A stretch of 60,439 nucleotides of DNA from contig JAKJFA010000003.1 of the NCBI GenBank assembly GCA_022705135.1, positions 29,710 through 90,148 on the forward strand, given 5' to 3'. The position numbers and the translations under genes were made by a program. Shown one piece after another: positions 1 to 9,032 of this stretch. The notes beneath the pieces were generated by a model that saw nothing but the letters and a program-made list of their open reading frames with translations, made no database searches and was not told where the DNA came from. The number at the start of each line of letters is the position of its first letter. Positions within the stretch are counted from its first letter, which is position 1. The DNA is from Pseudomonadota bacterium. Lineage in GTDB: Bacteria; Pseudomonadota; Gammaproteobacteria; Burkholderiales; Rhodocyclaceae.

Positions 1-1038
1 CCGCCATGTCGTCGGCCAGCGAGGTCGAGGCCAGGCGTTCGTCGTATTTGGAAAGCGAGGGGAAAAGTTTGGCGCGGCCGGCAAAAATACGCGCCCTTTC
101 CTTTTCGTCGTAACTGAATTCAAGGCCGAAGCCGTGGTGCTTCTCGCAGATGGCTTGAAACTTCTCGATCTCGGGGTCGATGGTTTCCTTGGCCATGCCG
201 TCGGCTTCGAACAGCAGGATGGCCTCAACTTCCGGCAAGCCGAGTTTTTCGGCCTTGTTGGCGGCGACGATGGCGATTTTGTCGATCAGTTCCAGCATCG
301 AAGGCTGGCAGCCGCTGGCCATGATCTCGGAAATGGCATCACCGGCTTCTCCCAGCGTGTTGAACTTGGCAATACCCAGGCAACGCAGCCGGGGGATCGG
401 CACAAAACGCAGCGTGGCTTCGACGATCACGCCCAGCGTGCCTTCAGAACCCACCATCAGGCGTTCAAGCGGATAGCCCGACGAGGCGACCCGGGTGTTT
501 GAGCCCAACGAAACGCAATCGCCGTTGGCCAGCACCACTTTCAGCGCCAGCACTGCATCGCGCGCCGCGCCGTATTTGACCGCACGCGTGCCGGAGGCGT
601 TGTTGGCGATTTCGCCGCCGATGGTCGCCACCACGCCGGAGGCCGGCGTCGGCGGATAAAACACGCCATAGGGCTTGAGGGCGGTATTCAAATCGTTGTC
701 GACCACGCCCGGCTCCACCCGGCAATAGCCGTCGTGGGCATTGATTTCGAGGATGCGGTTCATACCTTTCATGTCGAGGATGATGCCGCCCTGGACCGGA
801 ACCACCTGCCCGCACATGCCGGAACCGGAGCCGCGCGGAATGACCGGGATCTTTTCGCTATTGGCGTAGCGCAGCAGTTCCTGTACCTGCGCCGTGTTTT
901 GCGGCCTGACGATGGCTTGCGGCATGGCCTCATGCACGGAGGCGTCGGAGCCGTACACATAAAGATCGGCCGGATTGTCGCGGACGTTTTCAGAACCGAC
1001 AATTTCTTTCAGTTTCGCACTATTTACAGGGTTCATCG
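1..1038 (-). CDS. FAD-binding oxidase, glycolate/D-lactate oxidase GlcD-like (partial, 3' end outside window)
   Basis: The first 346 residues are visible and the C-terminus runs off the left edge. The protein has the N-terminal PCMH-type FAD-binding domain: RGSGSGMCGQ at about residues 69-77, the segment VEPGVV near 108-113, and IGGEIANNASGTRAVKYG at about 139-156, all typical of the GlcD/D-2-hydroxyacid dehydrogenase family. It should oxidise a 2-hydroxyacid such as glycolate or D-lactate and pass electrons onward from FAD. The start is the ATG at 1038; the nearby upstream ATG is out of frame. Whether it is glycolate oxidase subunit D or an FAD-linked D-lactate dehydrogenase cannot be decided without the C-terminus and its neighbours. 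Confidence 0.88.
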
Positions 1039-1133
1039 ATCCACCATCGGAAAAGATATCGTCGGAATCACCGGGATTTGGGTTGCGGTTCAAGCCGCCA
1101 TCCCCGCGAGTATTGCCGCCGCTGTACACCAAG

Positions 1134-1769
1134 TCAATCCTGATACCGCCCGGGATATTCGCACAGGTCGCGGATGAGGCAGGCCGGGCATTCCGGCTTT
1201 CTCGCCTTGCAAACATAGCGGCCGTGCAGGATGAGCCAATGATGGGCATGGCGGCGGTAGGGTTCAGGGATGCGTTTCAGGAGTTTCAGTTCGACGTCCA
1301 GCGGCGTCTTTCCGGGAGCGAGGCCGGTGCGGTTGGCGACGCGAAACACATGCGTGTCGACGGCCAGGGTGGGCTGGCCGAAGGCGATATTGAGCACCAC
1401 GTTCGCCGTCTTGCGGCCGACGCCGGGCAGGGTTTCCAGGTCTTGGCGATTTTCCGGGACTTGGCCACCAAAGCGTTCGAGCAGTTGATGGCAGGTGGCG
1501 ATGATGTTTTTGGCCTTGGCGCGGTAGAGGCCGATGGTGCGGATGTGGCCGATCAAGCCTTCTTCGCCCAGGGCGAGCAGGGCTTCCGGTGTGGGCGCGA
1601 CGGCAAACAGGGTTTTGGTCGCCTTGTTGACGCTGAGGTCGGTGGCTTGCGCCGACAGGATGACGGCAATGAGCAACTGGAAGGGCGAGCCGTAGTGCAA
1701 TTCGCCCTGCGGCTCCGGATTGGCGGCGTGCAGCCGGGCAAAGACTTCGGCGCAGGCGGTTTTGTTCAT
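1134..1769 (-). CDS. nth: Endonuclease III
   Basis: DNA glycosylase/AP lyase of base excision repair, removing oxidised pyrimidines. The 211-residue protein has the helix-hairpin-helix LPGVGRKTANVVLN at 114-127, with the catalytic Lys at 120 and the Asp of VDTH at 138, the same numbers as in E. coli. A C-terminal [4Fe-4S] cluster of form C-X6-C-X2-C-X5-C lies at residues 187-203. The frame opens earlier (1829), but the first 20 codons come from an intergenic repeat, so I chose the ATG at 1769. It lies downstream of rsxE on the same strand, the usual rsx-nth order, although a repeat now separates them. Confidence 0.95.
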   Translation of the reverse strand: MNKTACAEVFARLHAANPEPQGELHYGSPFQLLIAVILSAQATDLSVNKATKTLFAVAPTPEALLALGEEGLIGHIRTIGLYRAKAKNIIATCHQLLERFGGQVPENRQDLETLPGVGRKTANVVLNIAFGQPTLAVDTHVFRVANRTGLAPGKTPLDVELKLLKRIPEPYRRHAHHWLILHGRYVCKARKPECPACLIRDLCEYPGRYQD

Positions 1770-1780
1770 CGCTAAAACCT

Positions 1781-1900
1781 CAACGCAGAGGCGCGGAGGG
1801 CGCAAAGAAGCGCAGAGAAGAGCGCTCAATTTGCATCAGGCGTGGCCCGCAGTTGTTTCCTCTGCGGCATTCTGTGTTCTCTGCGCCTCTGCGTTGGAAG
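1781..1900. repeat. Intergenic repeat, two inverted arms, overlapping the 3' end of rsxE
   Basis: The left arm (about 1781-1820) reads as iterations of a CGCAGAGGCGC-type unit. The right arm (about 1857-1900) carries the same unit in reverse complement. The right arm lies inside the last codons of rsxE, so the final roughly 20 residues of RsxE are repeat-encoded. The left arm lies just upstream of the nth start. Such CGCAGAG-type repeats are common between genes in betaproteobacterial chromosomes. Confidence 0.75.
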
Positions 1901-2552
1901 CTTTTGGCGTTTTCTTTCTGGGGGCACGGGCATCCAGCCAGTTTTTTCCGGCGATCAGGCAGCCGAGCAGGATGAAGGCGCCGGGCGGCAGCAGGGCGAG
2001 CAGAAAGCCGGGATAGTTTTCCGGCAGCAGGCGCAGCGGCGACAGGCCGGGAATGACCAGGTCGATGCCGGAAAACAGTGTGCCGTTGCCTATGATTTCG
2101 CGCAGGGCGCCGAGCAACACCAGCGTCCACAACAGGCCGATGCCCATGAACAGACCATCGAAGGTGGAGCGCAGCGGCGGGTTTTTGGCGGCGAAGGCTT
2201 CGACCCGCGCCAGCACGATGCAATTGGTGACGATGAGCGGAATGAAAATGCCGAGCACCAGATAGAGCTCGTGCAAGAAGGCGTTGAACAGCAGGTCGAC
2301 GACGGTGACCAGCGAAGCGACAATCAGGATGAATACCGGGATGCGGATTTCATGGGGGATCAGGTTGCGCAGCGTGGCAACGGCGACATTGGCGACAGTC
2401 ATTACCAGGATGGTGGCGAGCGAGAGCATGAAGCCGTTGACCGCATTGGTGGTGACGGCCAGCAGGGGGCAGAGGCCGAGCAATTGGACCAGGCAGGGAT
2501 TCTGTTTCCACAGGCCGTTGTGGGCGAGCGTCTTGAATTCGGCAGCGTTCAT
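1836..2552 (-). CDS. rsxE: Electron transport complex subunit RsxE/RnfE
   Basis: Integral membrane subunit of the Rnf/Rsx complex, which moves electrons between NADH and ferredoxin (or keeps SoxR reduced) with ion translocation. The 238-residue protein has about six hydrophobic segments, the family start around LWKQNPCLVQLLGLCPLLAV, and the conserved half-channel sequence LGIFIPLIVTNCIVLARVEAFA at about 110-131. Its ATG overlaps the stop of rsxG by four bases (2549-2552). The last residues, from about 212 (KASNAEAQRTQNAAEETTAGHA region), are encoded by an intergenic repeat and are not part of the family consensus. Confidence 0.95.
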   Translation of the reverse strand: MNAAEFKTLAHNGLWKQNPCLVQLLGLCPLLAVTTNAVNGFMLSLATILVMTVANVAVATLRNLIPHEIRIPVFILIVASLVTVVDLLFNAFLHELYLVLGIFIPLIVTNCIVLARVEAFAAKNPPLRSTFDGLFMGIGLLWTLVLLGALREIIGNGTLFSGIDLVIPGLSPLRLLPENYPGFLLALLPPGAFILLGCLIAGKNWLDARAPRKKTPKASNAEAQRTQNAAEETTAGHA

Positions 2553-3214
2553 GGGGTGCCTCCTGAACCGGCAAACAGCTTTTCCTTGTTCTTTGCGGTA
2601 AATTCAGCGGCCTTGCGGATGGCTTTGGCGACGGCGCGCGGGGTGACGGTGGCGCCGCTGTGGTAATCGAGATTGCCGCCGTCTTTCTTCACTTTCCAGG
2701 CGGTTTCCGGCGCATCGGCGGAGAGGTCATTGAATTGCGTGATCCACGGCCGTGTTTTGTTTTTATCCTTTTTCGGTTCGATGTAATCGCCCAGCCCCGG
2801 CGTTTCCTTGTGGCTGATGGCGCGCACGCCCAGAATGCGGCCATCGGCGCGCACGGCGACGAGCAGCCTGATCTTGCCAGCGTAGCCGTCCGGTGCCACG
2901 GCTTCGAATACCAGCGCCACCGGCTGGCCAGCGCGGCGGGCGCGATAGAGGGTGGATGGCTCGTTCAGGCCGAGTTCCGGTGTCGGTGGCAGTGGCAAGC
3001 TGTCCTTGAGCGGGTCGTTGTCGTATTCGCTGTTGGGGAGCACTTCATTGACCAGCTTCATTTTTTCCTGCAGCGCCGAGGTGGCGATGGCGGGCCGGGT
3101 CAGCCGGTAGACGCCCGCCAGGAGCGCGGTGAAGACGACTGTGAACACGAGCAGCAGGAGGGCGGTGCGCACGGCCATTTGCGGCGCGCTGTACTGTGGC
3201 TTGGGCACGGTCAT
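2549..3214 (-). CDS. rsxG: Electron transport complex subunit RsxG/RnfG (covalent FMN)
   Basis: Periplasmic flavoprotein subunit of Rnf. It has 221 residues: one N-terminal membrane anchor (about 14-36) and then an FMN-binding domain. The flavinylation motif SGATVT lies at 186-191, with Thr189 as the expected covalent FMN site. ETPGLGDYIEP at 137-147 is also family-typical. It overlaps rsxD by four bases upstream and rsxE by four bases downstream, indicating translational coupling in one operon. Flavinylation normally needs ApbE, which is not encoded in this window. Confidence 0.95.
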   Translation of the reverse strand: MTVPKPQYSAPQMAVRTALLLLVFTVVFTALLAGVYRLTRPAIATSALQEKMKLVNEVLPNSEYDNDPLKDSLPLPPTPELGLNEPSTLYRARRAGQPVALVFEAVAPDGYAGKIRLLVAVRADGRILGVRAISHKETPGLGDYIEPKKDKNKTRPWITQFNDLSADAPETAWKVKKDGGNLDYHSGATVTPRAVAKAIRKAAEFTAKNKEKLFAGSGGTP

Positions 3215-4230
3215 GGCGACTTGCCCTTCATGCCGAAGACGGGCGGCTGCGTCAGCGCGTCAATCAGTGGTGCCGCGATGTTCATCAGGATGACGGCGAA
3301 GGCGACCCCATCCGGATAACCGCCGAAGACGCGGATGAGGTAATCGAGCAGGCCGACGATGGCGCCAAAGATGAGCTGGCCGCGTGGTGTTGCGCAGCCG
3401 GTGATCGGATCGGTGATGACGAAGAAGGCGCCGATGGTGGCGCCGCCGGCAAAGAGGTGGAAGAGCGGGCTGGCGAAGCGGCTGGGGTCGAACCACCAGA
3501 GCAGGCCGGCGAGCGCGGCGAGCGAGACGATGAAGGCGACTGGCGCATGCCAGGTGATGATGCGGCGCTGCAGCAGGAAAAGGCCGCCGAGCAGATAAGC
3601 GCTCGATACCCATTCCCAGCCGCGTCCGGCCAGAGCGCCGTAGATTTGACGGTTTTGCAGCAGTTCCGGCACGCCGATGGTGCCTTCGCGCTTCAGCGCC
3701 GTTTTCAGCGCATCGAGCGGTGTGGCGCCGGCGATACTGTCGAGCAGGGGCGACAGGCCGAAAATGATGCGGTTTTGGTCGGCGAAGGAGAGCTGCAGGC
3801 CGGGGCTGGGCCACTGCGACATCAGCGCCGGGAAGGCGACGATGCAGACGGCAAACGCCATCATGGCCGGATTGAAGACATTCTGGCCGAGGCCGCCGAA
3901 CAGGTGCTTGGTGATGATGATGGCGAACAGCGTGCCGGTGACAATCAGCCACCACGGGGAGAGCGGCGGGAAGGTCAGGGCAATCAGCCAGGCGGTGAGC
4001 AGGGCGGAACCGTCGGTCAGGAAAAGGCCGAGCGGCTTGCCGCGCATTTTGAGCATGAGCGCTTCGCCCGCCAGGGCGGCGGCGGAGGCGATGAGCAGCT
4101 GCGTCAGGATGGCGGGAACGATCAGCCAGGCGTAAATGGCGATGCCGGGCAGCAAGGCGGCGCAGGTGGTCAGCATGATCTTGCGGACGCTGTCCTCGGG
4201 GCGGAAATGGGGGGCGGAAATGAGGCTCAT
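3211..4230 (-). CDS. rsxD: Electron transport complex subunit RsxD/RnfD
   Basis: Integral membrane flavoprotein subunit of Rnf, 339 residues with about nine hydrophobic segments. Visible family features are GSALLTAWLIALTFPP near 73-88, the covalent FMN motif within SIAGATPLDA at about 164-173 (Thr of GAT), and the C-terminal DGVAFAVILMNIAAPLID. Its start ATG (4228-4230) overlaps the rsxC stop (4227-4229), and its end overlaps rsxG. Together with RsxE and RsxA it forms the membrane core of the complex. Confidence 0.95.
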   Translation of the reverse strand: MSLISAPHFRPEDSVRKIMLTTCAALLPGIAIYAWLIVPAILTQLLIASAAALAGEALMLKMRGKPLGLFLTDGSALLTAWLIALTFPPLSPWWLIVTGTLFAIIITKHLFGGLGQNVFNPAMMAFAVCIVAFPALMSQWPSPGLQLSFADQNRIIFGLSPLLDSIAGATPLDALKTALKREGTIGVPELLQNRQIYGALAGRGWEWVSSAYLLGGLFLLQRRIITWHAPVAFIVSLAALAGLLWWFDPSRFASPLFHLFAGGATIGAFFVITDPITGCATPRGQLIFGAIVGLLDYLIRVFGGYPDGVAFAVILMNIAAPLIDALTQPPVFGMKGKSP

Positions 4231-5897
4231 GACGACGACTCCGGGTGGTCGACGCCCGCCTGGGCACGGCGGGCGTCGATTTCGGCGATTTCCTGCTGCT
4301 GGCCGGCGGTCAGCGCCTCGGTATTCTTCGGCTGGGCAGCAGCGCGCTGGGCCTGGGCGCGTTCCTGTGCCGCGGCGATGGCGGCTTTTTTGGCCGCTTC
4401 CGGGTCAAGCGCGCCGAGGTTGGCCGCTTCCGCCGCTTTTTTGGCGGCCTGCGCGGCGGCGGCTTTGGCCAGTTTTTCGGCCTTCTCGGCCTTTTCGCGT
4501 TCTTCGCGCTTCTGCTTGGCCTGGAAACGGTCGCGCGCCTGGTCGGCGGCTTTTTTCTCGCGTTCGCGCGCCCAGATTTCGCTCTTGGCAAAGAGGAAAT
4601 AGTGCACCAGCGGGATATGCGACGAGCAGACGTAGGCGCAGGAACCGCATTCGATGCAGTCGAACAGGTGGTATTCCTGCGCCTTGCCGAAATTCCGGGC
4701 GCGGGCAAAGCGATAGAGTTCGTAGGGTTGCAGGTCCTGCGGGCAGACGCGGGCGCATTCGCCGCAGCGGATGCAGGGCATTTCCGGCGCACGGGGCGGG
4801 AACAGGTCGGGCGAATGGGCGATCAGGCAGTTGGTGCTCTTGACGATGGGGGCGGCAGTGTCCGGCGCCAGAAAGCCCATCATCGGGCCGCCAACCAGAA
4901 TGCCGTCGGTGTCGGGCTTCGGTTCGGCGAGCGCGATCAGTTCCTCGATCGGCGTGCCGAACAGCGCTTCGACATTGTGGGCGCGGCCGACGTTGCCGGT
5001 CAGCGTGACAACGCGCGAAATCATCGGTTCGCCGAAGCATACGGCCCGCCAGGCACTGTAGGCGGTGGCGACGTTGAAACACTGGGCACCGAGGTCGGTC
5101 GAGCGACGGGATACCGGAACTTCCTTGCCGGTCAGCACGCGGATCAATTGCTTGGCGCAGCCAGCCGGGTACAGGGTCGGCACCGGCACGACCTCGAAAG
5201 GTTCGCCCACCGCCTGGACGGCGGCGCGCATCGCGGCGATGGCTTCCGGCTTGTTATCCTCGATGGCGATCATCACCCGCTTGGGCTGCATCAGATCGCG
5301 GAAAATGGCGGCGCCGCGGACGATGCCCTCGGCGCGCTCGCGCATGATCATGTCGTCGCAAGTCATGTAGGGCTCGCACTCGCCGCCGTTGATGACCAGG
5401 TCTTCCATCGGGAATTTGGCGGATGGGGTTAACTTGCCGTGGGTTGGGAAGACGGCGCCACCGAGGCCGACGATACCGGCTTGCTGGATCAGCCTTCGGA
5501 TGTCGTCGGGGGTGAGCGATGCGTAATCGGGCGGGTTGCGCTCACTCCACTCTTCCTTGCCATCGACGTCGATGAGGACGGAAAGTGCACTGAGGCCGGA
5601 GGGGTGCGGCTGCACATGCAGGGCGATGTCGCGCACGATGCCGGAAGTGGGGGCATGCACGGTGGAGGAAATCCAGCCGTCAGCGGCGCCGATCAGCTGG
5701 CCTTTCAGCACGCGGTCGCCGGGTTTGACCAAGGGGCGCGGCGTGCCGCCGATACTCTGGTGCAGCGGCACGATCAGCCGTTGCGGCAAGGGCGCAATGG
5801 CGATCGGTTCTCTGGTTGATTGTTCCTTGTAGCCGGGCGGATGCACGCCGCCGTTGAAGCGGTAGAGCGGGCGGTCGGACTTGAGTTTGCTCATCAT
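4227..5897 (-). CDS. rsxC: Electron transport complex subunit RsxC/RnfC
   Basis: NADH-facing peripheral subunit that binds FMN and two [4Fe-4S] clusters, 556 residues. The cluster motifs are [17 protein letters not shown] and [16 protein letters not shown] in the C-terminal third. After them comes an Ala/Lys/Glu-rich tail of about 110 residues, probably a coiled coil, as in many proteobacterial RsxC. The open frame continues upstream to 6314, but that stretch is rsxB read in another frame. I chose the ATG at 5897, whose ATGA overlaps the rsxB stop; a second ATG follows directly at 5894. Confidence 0.95.
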   Translation of the reverse strand: MMSKLKSDRPLYRFNGGVHPPGYKEQSTREPIAIAPLPQRLIVPLHQSIGGTPRPLVKPGDRVLKGQLIGAADGWISSTVHAPTSGIVRDIALHVQPHPSGLSALSVLIDVDGKEEWSERNPPDYASLTPDDIRRLIQQAGIVGLGGAVFPTHGKLTPSAKFPMEDLVINGGECEPYMTCDDMIMRERAEGIVRGAAIFRDLMQPKRVMIAIEDNKPEAIAAMRAAVQAVGEPFEVVPVPTLYPAGCAKQLIRVLTGKEVPVSRRSTDLGAQCFNVATAYSAWRAVCFGEPMISRVVTLTGNVGRAHNVEALFGTPIEELIALAEPKPDTDGILVGGPMMGFLAPDTAAPIVKSTNCLIAHSPDLFPPRAPEMPCIRCGECARVCPQDLQPYELYRFARARNFGKAQEYHLFDCIECGSCAYVCSSHIPLVHYFLFAKSEIWAREREKKAADQARDRFQAKQKREEREKAEKAEKLAKAAAAQAAKKAAEAANLGALDPEAAKKAAIAAAQERAQAQRAAAQPKNTEALTAGQQQEIAEIDARRAQAGVDHPESSS

Positions 5898-6448
5898 GCC
5901 GCCTTCCTCGTGGCTTCCTGTAGCTGAACGACGGGGTATTTCCATTTCCAGGTGTCGATGCTTTCCGGAATGGGCTGCATGCTGATGCATTCGACCGGGC
6001 AGGACGGCAGGCAGAGTTCGCAGCCGGTACAGACCGAGGCGACGACGGTATGCATCTGTTTGGCTGCGCCAACGATGGCATCGACCGGACAGGCCTGAAT
6101 GCACAGCGTGCAGCCGATGCAGATGTTTTCGTCGATGCGGGCGACTTGCGGCGGCCGTTCTTCGGCATCGAGCGGCTTGGCTTCGCGGCCGAGCAGGTCG
6201 GCCAGTTTGGCAACGCCTTCTTCGCCGCCGGGCGGGCACAGGTTGATGTCGGCCTCGCCCTTGGCGATGGCCTCGGCGTAGGGGCGGCATCCCGGATAAC
6301 CGCACTGGCCACATTGGGTCTGTGGCAACAGGGCGTCGATCTTGTCGACCAGCGGGTCGCCTTCGACCTTGAAACGGATCGAGGCGTAACCGAGGACGGC
6401 GCCGAGGAAGACGGCGATCAAGGCCATGATGGCAATGGCGGCGAGCAT
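5894..6448 (-). CDS. rsxB: Electron transport complex subunit RsxB/RnfB (ferredoxin)
   Basis: Polyferredoxin subunit that receives or delivers electrons at the ferredoxin end of Rnf. It has 184 residues. An N-terminal membrane anchor (about 3-24) precedes an Fe-S domain with CGQCGYPGC (about 47-55) and a distal Cys in INLCPPGG. Two further [4Fe-4S] motifs follow, [15 protein letters not shown] and [16 protein letters not shown]. Its stop overlaps the rsxC start. It is separated from rsxA by a 147-bp repeat element instead of the usual short junction, and no strong ribosome-binding site is visible ahead of it. Confidence 0.95.
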   Translation of the reverse strand: MLAAIAIMALIAVFLGAVLGYASIRFKVEGDPLVDKIDALLPQTQCGQCGYPGCRPYAEAIAKGEADINLCPPGGEEGVAKLADLLGREAKPLDAEERPPQVARIDENICIGCTLCIQACPVDAIVGAAKQMHTVVASVCTGCELCLPSCPVECISMQPIPESIDTWKWKYPVVQLQEATRKAA

Positions 6449-6451
6449 TTC

Positions 6452-6596
6452 AGCGCCTGTGGAAAAATTCGTCGCGAGCGCAGGCGAGACTAGGCGCGAG
6501 CGAACGAAATGCGAGACATATCAAAAGGATAGGCGATGCGTTGAGGCTTGCGAGCAACGCTGTATCGGCAAGCGCAGCAGAATTTTCGCAGGCGCT
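6452..6596. repeat. MITE-like repeat, about 145 bp, between rsxA and rsxB
   Basis: Imperfect terminal inverted repeats bound the element: AGCGCCTGTGGAAAAATTC at 6452-6470 and GAATTTTCGCAGGCGCT at 6580-6596. It fills the whole spacer between rsxA and rsxB. Its core, read on the minus strand, contains TCGCCTAT...CTTTTGATATGTCTCG, closely matching the core of the element at 39676-39816 (TCGCCTAT...CCTTGATATGTCTCG). The two are therefore copies of one family. No protein-coding capacity is evident. Confidence 0.75.
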
Positions 6597-7180
6597 CATT
6601 GGTATTTATCCAGTCCAGCAAAGCCCATGAAGGCGATGGCCATCAGTCCGGCGGTGACCATGGCGATGGCGGCGCCGCGAAAAGGAACGGGAATGTCCGA
6701 GCACTCGATACGCTCGCGCAATCCAGCAAAGAGGACGAGTACGAGTGAAAAACCGACGGCGCTGCCGAAACCGAAGAGCAGCGATTCAACGAAATTATGG
6801 CGATTGCCGATATTGAGCAGCGGCACGCCGAGCACGGCGCAGTTGGTGGTGATGAGCGGCAGGTAGATGCCGAGCACCTGCTGCAGCGCCGGGCTGGTTT
6901 TGGCGATGACCATTTCGGTGAATTGCACCGTGGCGGCAATGGTGACGATGAAGGACAGTGTCCGCAGATATTCCAGCCCGAACGGCACCAGCAAGAGGTG
7001 GTCGATGATGTAGCTGGCGCCGGTGGCGATGGTCAGCACGAAGGTCGTCGCGGCGGCCATGCCGTAGGCGGTTCCCAGTTTTTTGGAAACGCCCATGAAG
7101 GGGCACAGGCCGAGGATTTTGACGAGGACGACGTTGTTGACCAGAACAGCGCCGATAATGAGGAAGAGATAGTGGGTCAT
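6596..7180 (-). CDS. rsxA: Electron transport complex subunit RsxA/RnfA
   Basis: Integral membrane Rnf subunit of 194 residues with six predicted membrane helices, homologous in fold to RsxE. Recognisable family segments are [20 protein letters not shown] at about 15-34 and [20 protein letters not shown] near 102-121, where the paired Cys-containing half-helices bind the membrane [2Fe-2S] cluster. It is the first gene of rsxABCDGE-nth. The promoter should lie in 7181-7298, where I see no clear motif. Confidence 0.95.
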   Translation of the reverse strand: MTHYLFLIIGAVLVNNVVLVKILGLCPFMGVSKKLGTAYGMAAATTFVLTIATGASYIIDHLLLVPFGLEYLRTLSFIVTIAATVQFTEMVIAKTSPALQQVLGIYLPLITTNCAVLGVPLLNIGNRHNFVESLLFGFGSAVGFSLVLVLFAGLRERIECSDIPVPFRGAAIAMVTAGLMAIAFMGFAGLDKYQ

Positions 7181-7262
7181 GGAACGTTCGTAGCGGAGGG
7201 TGGATTATCCGCGTTTTGCCGGGGGCGTTCAACCCGCGCTGGTCTTGAATCCACGGCGCGTG

Positions 7263-7300
7263 CCGCCGTTCAACCCTGTGGAGCTCTTCAACAACCTGCT
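7263..7300. repeat. Single arm of the GTGGAGTTCTTCAACAGCCTGTTAA repeat family
   Basis: The segment matches the right arm of the element at 14657-14938 with a few substitutions: a shared CAACCC-GTGGAG-TCTTCAACA-CCTG skeleton. It sits immediately after the stop of the CheX-like gene (its TAG is at 7299-7301). Only one arm is visible here, so it may be a solo remnant. Confidence 0.55.
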
Positions 7301-7988
7301 ACATGCCGAGCGCCTGAAGCAGGTCATCCTGGTCGTTTTGTTCTTTTGATTTCGGTTTCTTGGCTGGTTTGGATTCGGCATGGGCCTGGGCGATCAGTTC
7401 GTCCGGATTGGGCGCTTCTTGCGGTTCGAAGTCGTACAGCTTGATGAATTCAGTGCGGTCGACGGCAAGTTCTAGGTAAAAAATGTTGTTCCGGCCGGTA
7501 AAGAAGGTGACGCGGCGGCCTTCCGGCTGGTCAAGATTGGTGTCCACACTCAGGATCACCTGTTTGTTCAGCACCAGCATTTTCGGCTGGTTCTGCGTGA
7601 TGTGGGTCTGTAGATCGCGCCCGACCTTGCTGGTGAAGTCGCCGACGATCTGGTTCATCAATTCCCCCATGACGTTGCTGACGTCGTCCGAGGTATGCGA
7701 ACTTGCCAGATCCTCCTTCGCCATCCCCATGTTGAGCATGTAGCTCTCATACAGTTCCATCGCCGCCTGGGACGAAAGGTTGATGACGACGAGGCCGGAA
7801 AACCCGCCGTCAAAGAGGACAAAGCAGCCGATATCGGGTTTGAGGCAGGTTTTGGTGATGCGTTGAACCATGCCGGAATAGCGGATCTGGCTGTGGGTGG
7901 CAGCGGTCAGAACCTTGGTGACCGAGTTGCACAGGCTGATGAGCAGGTCCTCGGTGTGGAAGATGACGGAATGATCTTGCGGGCTCAT
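7299..7988 (-). CDS. CheC/CheX-like protein, possibly DUF3334 family
   Basis: A 229-residue cytoplasmic protein without signal peptide or membrane segment. The stretch VMGELMNQIVGDFTSKVG (about 106-123) resembles the E-x2-N-x-I-G signature helix of CheC/CheX/FliY-type CheY-P phosphatase folds. The size and overall sequence fit the uncharacterised DUF3334 family, to which I assign it from memory. The last 35 residues are a charged, probably disordered tail (KPAKKPKSKEQNDQ). It lies upstream of rsxA on the same strand, 118 bp away. A role in two-component or chemotaxis signalling is an inference from the fold only. Confidence 0.7.
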   Translation of the reverse strand: MSPQDHSVIFHTEDLLISLCNSVTKVLTAATHSQIRYSGMVQRITKTCLKPDIGCFVLFDGGFSGLVVINLSSQAAMELYESYMLNMGMAKEDLASSHTSDDVSNVMGELMNQIVGDFTSKVGRDLQTHITQNQPKMLVLNKQVILSVDTNLDQPEGRRVTFFTGRNNIFYLELAVDRTEFIKLYDFEPQEAPNPDELIAQAHAESKPAKKPKSKEQNDQDDLLQALGM

Positions 7989-8121
7989 GGCGGGAAGCGA
8001 TCCTGTGAGGTGCGGATAGGTGTATGTATAGCACAGCCTGTGCCTCGGTTATGATTCGCCGTGCGGGAAACCGGCAAAATCCTGGGCGGGTGTTGCTTGC
8101 AATGGTTTTGGAAGGAGCGCG

Positions 8122-9009
8122 ATGAAGATTGTCGTCATGGGGGCGGGTGCGGTCGGTTGCTACTACGGCGGGCTGCTGGCGCGCGCCGGCCACGCTGTAA
8201 CGCTGGTCGGACGTCCGCAGCATGTGGAGGCGATGCGTCGCGATGGGCTGTTCATGGAGACCCAGTCGTTCCAGGCGCATGTGCCGGTGCAGGCCAGCAG
8301 CGAGGCCAGCGCGGTCGAGGGCGCCCATCTTGTGCTTTGTTGCGTCAAATCGACCGATACCGAAGGTGCTGGCACGAGCATGGCGCCGTATCTCGGCGCC
8401 GATACCCTTGTCCTCAGCCTGCAAAATGGCGTGGACAACGCCGAGCGTCTGCAAGCATTGCTGCCCTGCACGGTTGCTCCGGCCGTCGTCTACGTCGCCA
8501 CCGAAATGGCCGGACCAGGGCATGTCCGGCATCATGGGCGGGGCGAACTGGTCCTGGGGCCGTCAGCCGCCAGCCAGAAACTGGTTGATCTGTTTGCCGA
8601 GGCCGGAGTGCCGGTGCAGATTTCCGATAACGTGGTGGGCGCGCTTTGGGCCAAGCTGATCCTCAATTGCGCCTACAACGCCCTGTCCGCCATCACGCAG
8701 TTGCCCTACGGTCAGCTGGTGCAAGGCGAGGGTGTCGAAGCGGTCATGCGCGACGTGGTGCAGGAATGCCTGGCGGTGGCGCAAGCCGAAGGGGTTGTCG
8801 TTCCCGGCGACTTGTGGGAAGCGGTGCAGCGCATCGCGCGCACTATGCCGGCCCAGCTTTCCTCGACCGCCCAGGATCTGGCGCGGCATAAACGCAGCGA
8901 AATCGACTACCTCAATGGCCATATCGTGCGCCGGGGCGCGGCGCGGGGTATTCCCACGCCCGTCAACCGCGTGTTGCACGCGCTCGTCCGTTTGCTTGAA
9001 TCCCGGTGA
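8122..9009 (+). CDS. panE: 2-dehydropantoate 2-reductase family (ketopantoate reductase)
   Basis: NADPH-dependent reductase that makes pantoate for coenzyme A synthesis, 295 residues. The N-terminal Rossmann fold shows GAGAVGCYYGGLLARAGH (about 7-24). The family contact LVLCCVKSTDT (about 72-82) and the catalytic-lysine helix region NVVGALWAKLILNCAYNALSAI (about 171-192, Lys in WAKL) follow. The ATG at 8122 is preceded by GGAAGGAGCG. Paralogues of this family exist that act on other 2-oxoacids, so the symbol is probable and not certain. It stands alone, convergent with pyrD. Confidence 0.85.
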   Translation: MKIVVMGAGAVGCYYGGLLARAGHAVTLVGRPQHVEAMRRDGLFMETQSFQAHVPVQASSEASAVEGAHLVLCCVKSTDTEGAGTSMAPYLGADTLVLSLQNGVDNAERLQALLPCTVAPAVVYVATEMAGPGHVRHHGRGELVLGPSAASQKLVDLFAEAGVPVQISDNVVGALWAKLILNCAYNALSAITQLPYGQLVQGEGVEAVMRDVVQECLAVAQAEGVVVPGDLWEAVQRIARTMPAQLSSTAQDLARHKRSEIDYLNGHIVRRGAARGIPTPVNRVLHALVRLLESR

Positions 9010-9032
9010 TGCCGGACAGCGGTCGCGCTGAT

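Noticed and set aside
4245-5432. Plus-strand 395-codon frame opposite rsxC
   Set aside because: Antisense shadow in the mirrored codon phase; no ribosome-binding site and no recognisable domain.
5898-6314. Upstream extension of the rsxC frame
   Set aside because: This stretch is rsxB in another frame; the extension is Arg/His-rich nonsense, and the ATGA overlap at 5897 is the natural start.
8370-8386. TGGCACGAGCATGGCG as a sigma-54 promoter inside the panE-like gene
   Set aside because: GG-N10-GC spacing fits, but the -12 TT is missing and no gene starts downstream in a suitable position.
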